Of a DNA stretch of 16,587 nucleotides, positions 15,500 to 16,587 are shown one piece after another. The notes beneath the pieces are model-generated. The model was given only the letters and a program-made list of their open reading frames with translations. It ran no database searches and was not told the DNA's origin. Numbering within the stretch: the stretch's first letter is position 1; each line of letters starts with the position of its first letter. The stretch spans positions 1 to 16,587 of the forward strand of contig CBESOE010000097.1 of the NCBI GenBank assembly GCA_965531145.1, given 5' to 3'. The position numbers were made by a program, and so were the translations under genes. The stretch comes from JAQAZP01 sp965531145 (lineage in GTDB: Bacteria; Acidobacteriota; JAQAZP01).

Positions 15500-16072
15500 A
15501 TGGAACACCTGGTGGGGATCTGCATCGGCATCGGCCTCAGCGCGGCCAGTGGTTTCAGGCTCTTTGTGCCCTTTCTCGCCCTGGGTATCGCCAACCGGCT
15601 GGGCGTCGTTCCCCTGGGGGAGAGTTTCCAGTGGATGAGCAGCGTGCCGGCACTCACCGCCTTCTCCGTGGCCCTGCTGCTGGAAGTGGCAGCCTACTAC
15701 ATCCCCTGGCTGGACAACCTGATGGACACCGTCGCCACGCCGGCGGCCGTGGTGTCCGGGACCCTGCTCACCTACTCCCTGGTGGGGGATATCTCGCCCT
15801 TCCTCAAGTGGTCCATGGCCCTGGTGGCCGGCGGTGGAGTGGCGGGCACGGTGCAGACCGGCAGCGTGGCCGCCCGGGGCACATCCTCGGCCTCCACCGG
15901 CGGCGTGGGCAACCCGGTGATCTCCACAGTGGAGCTGGCCGGATCGGTTTTCCTCTCCCTGCTCTCGCTGGTCATCCCGGTGGCGGCAACCATCCTGGCC
16001 CTGATCCTCTGTTTCTTCCTCCTCCGCATGTCGCTGCGCTTCTTCCGCCGCCGGCGGGCCACCACGGCCTGA
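15500..16072 (+). CDS. DUF4126 family integral membrane protein
   Basis: A 190-residue polytopic membrane protein with no identified activity. It matches the DUF4126 pattern from the first residues: GICIGIGLSAASGFRLFVPFLALGIANR, then the aromatic/acidic LLLEVAAYYIPWLDNLMDTVATPAAVVSGTLL, and a glycine-rich AGGGVAGTVQTGSVAARGTSSASTGGVGNPVIST loop. I count four or five hydrophobic segments, about 6-34, 50-68, 78-96, 104-120 and 140-175, ending in a basic tail (RFFRRRRATTA) that should be cytoplasmic. ATG 15500 has GGAGGGG about 7 nt upstream. It is divergent from the alpha-mannosidase gene (146 nt apart); no sigma70 promoter could be assigned with confidence in that gap. Confidence 0.85.
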   Translation: MEHLVGICIGIGLSAASGFRLFVPFLALGIANRLGVVPLGESFQWMSSVPALTAFSVALLLEVAAYYIPWLDNLMDTVATPAAVVSGTLLTYSLVGDISPFLKWSMALVAGGGVAGTVQTGSVAARGTSSASTGGVGNPVISTVELAGSVFLSLLSLVIPVAATILALILCFFLLRMSLRFFRRRRATTA

Positions 16073-16097
16073 GCCGCTCAAGGTGAATCCCTTACAG

Positions 16098-16124
16098 AAA
16101 AAGGGCCCGGGAGAACCCGGGCCC
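16098..16124 (-). terminator. Rho-independent terminator of the right-edge gene
   Basis: A perfect 9-bp GC stem, GGGCCCGGG (16103-16111) with CCCGGGCCC (16116-16124), has a 4-nt loop. On the minus strand it is followed by five T (complement of AAAAA at 16098-16102), so it terminates the minus-strand partial gene ending at 16156. The plus-strand side lacks a U-tract, yet the hairpin lies only 30 nt after the DUF4126 stop and may also help end that transcript. Confidence 0.9.
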
Positions 16125-16155
16125 TGCTGATCGTTTCAGGCGGTGGCGCCTTCTG

Positions 16156-16587
16156 CTACTTGCTGGCAGTCACCGTGCACGCGTCGCTGTCAGTGTCGCC
16201 CGACGGAGCGAAGGGCGGCTGGTTGTATGGCGCCGGGGTTACATCGGCAGCAATGACGGTGAAAACGTTGTTGCCCTGCATCGAGGTGAGCAGCGGCAGG
16301 TTCTGGTTCCACACGGCGTTGTAGGTTTCGCTGGGGCTGAGGTTGGTCCAACCGGCACGCCAGTTGAAGTACGGGGTGCCGTTGCCGATCACCACGTCCA
16401 GCTTCGCCGCTGCCCGGCGGTTCTCACTGGTCAGGTTGGTCAGCGACACCGCCATCTGAACGGCGAAGGGCAACACGCCGGAGTCCGGCGTGCAGCCGAT
16501 GGCTGTGCTCACCGTGCCGGTGGGCGGGGTGGTGCCGGCGCCGAGGCCCCAGATCTCCACGTCGTCGATGTTCCAGCCAGAGTAAGC
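16156..16587 (-). CDS. Secreted surface-type protein, C-terminal 143 residues (partial)
   Basis: The gene enters from the right edge; the frame is open across the window boundary, so the internal GTG at 16560 is not the true start. The first visible residues, AYSGWNIDDVEIWG, form the closing strand of a jelly-roll type domain common in secreted bacterial proteins. After a Gly/Thr/Pro linker comes a terminal domain: CTPDSGVLPFAVQMAVSLTNLTSENRRAAAKLDVVIGNG, then FNWRAGWTNLSPSETYNAVWNQNLP, NVFTVIAADVTPAPYNQPPFAPSGDTDSDACTVTASK. It holds two cysteines (CTPDSG and DACTV) that could form a disulfide. I have seen this type of ending on large secreted peptidases and surface proteins, but the upstream catalytic or binding region is outside the window, so no activity can be given. 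Its terminator is at 16098-16124. Confidence 0.75.
   Translation of the reverse strand, partial: AYSGWNIDDVEIWGLGAGTTPPTGTVSTAIGCTPDSGVLPFAVQMAVSLTNLTSENRRAAAKLDVVIGNGTPYFNWRAGWTNLSPSETYNAVWNQNLPLLTSMQGNNVFTVIAADVTPAPYNQPPFAPSGDTDSDACTVTASK

Overview
The window looks like a high-GC (by eye roughly 60-65 %), Gram-negative bacterial chromosome segment. Support: many Sec signal peptides, one twin-arginine (Tat) signal, strong GGAGG-type ribosome binding sites, a good sigma70-type promoter, and envelope or periplasmic families (M16 peptidase, DUF4126, DUF6599, DUF4097-like). The family mix and a dispersed GTCATTGCGAGGAG-type palindromic repeat would fit Desulfobacterota/Desulfuromonadota-like or neighbouring phyla. 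That placement is inference; no rRNA, tRNA or other marker gene is present.

Layout, left to right. (1) Minus-strand pair: a VAT1-type NAD(P)H:quinone oxidoreductase (300-1319) followed by a 60-residue SHOCT-like protein (101-283). (2) Plus strand: a secreted DUF4097-like protein (1581-2237) closed by a rho-independent terminator, then a two-gene unit of a secreted beta-propeller (2368-4746) and a membrane-anchored alpha/beta-hydrolase (4753-5835). (3) Minus strand: a large secreted M16 zinc-peptidase homologue (5807-8521), whose 3' end overlaps that of the hydrolase. (4) Plus strand: a Tat-exported aldo/keto reductase with an eight-cysteine C-terminal Fe-S module (8774-10159), a palindromic dispersed repeat (10178-10281), and a secreted DUF6599 protein (10315-11154). 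(5) A two-tier inverted-repeat element (11170-11417) between convergent genes. (6) Minus strand: a 1311-residue secreted GH38 alpha-mannosidase with C-terminal accessory domains ending in PA14 (11418-15353), divergent from a DUF4126 membrane protein (15500-16072). (7) The C-terminal part of a secreted surface-type protein (16156-16587, minus), open at the window edge, with its own terminator.

Most products are predicted to act in or beyond the cell envelope: glycan trimming (GH38), peptide degradation (M16), ester hydrolysis (lipase-like), an exported oxidoreductase, and proteins of unknown role. They do not form one obvious pathway. No phage, CRISPR, toxin-antitoxin or recognisable defence genes were seen. 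The least ordinary items are the two-tier inverted repeat at 11170-11417 and the reductase with its Fe-S tail. No clear case for a wholly new multi-gene system could be made from sequence alone.
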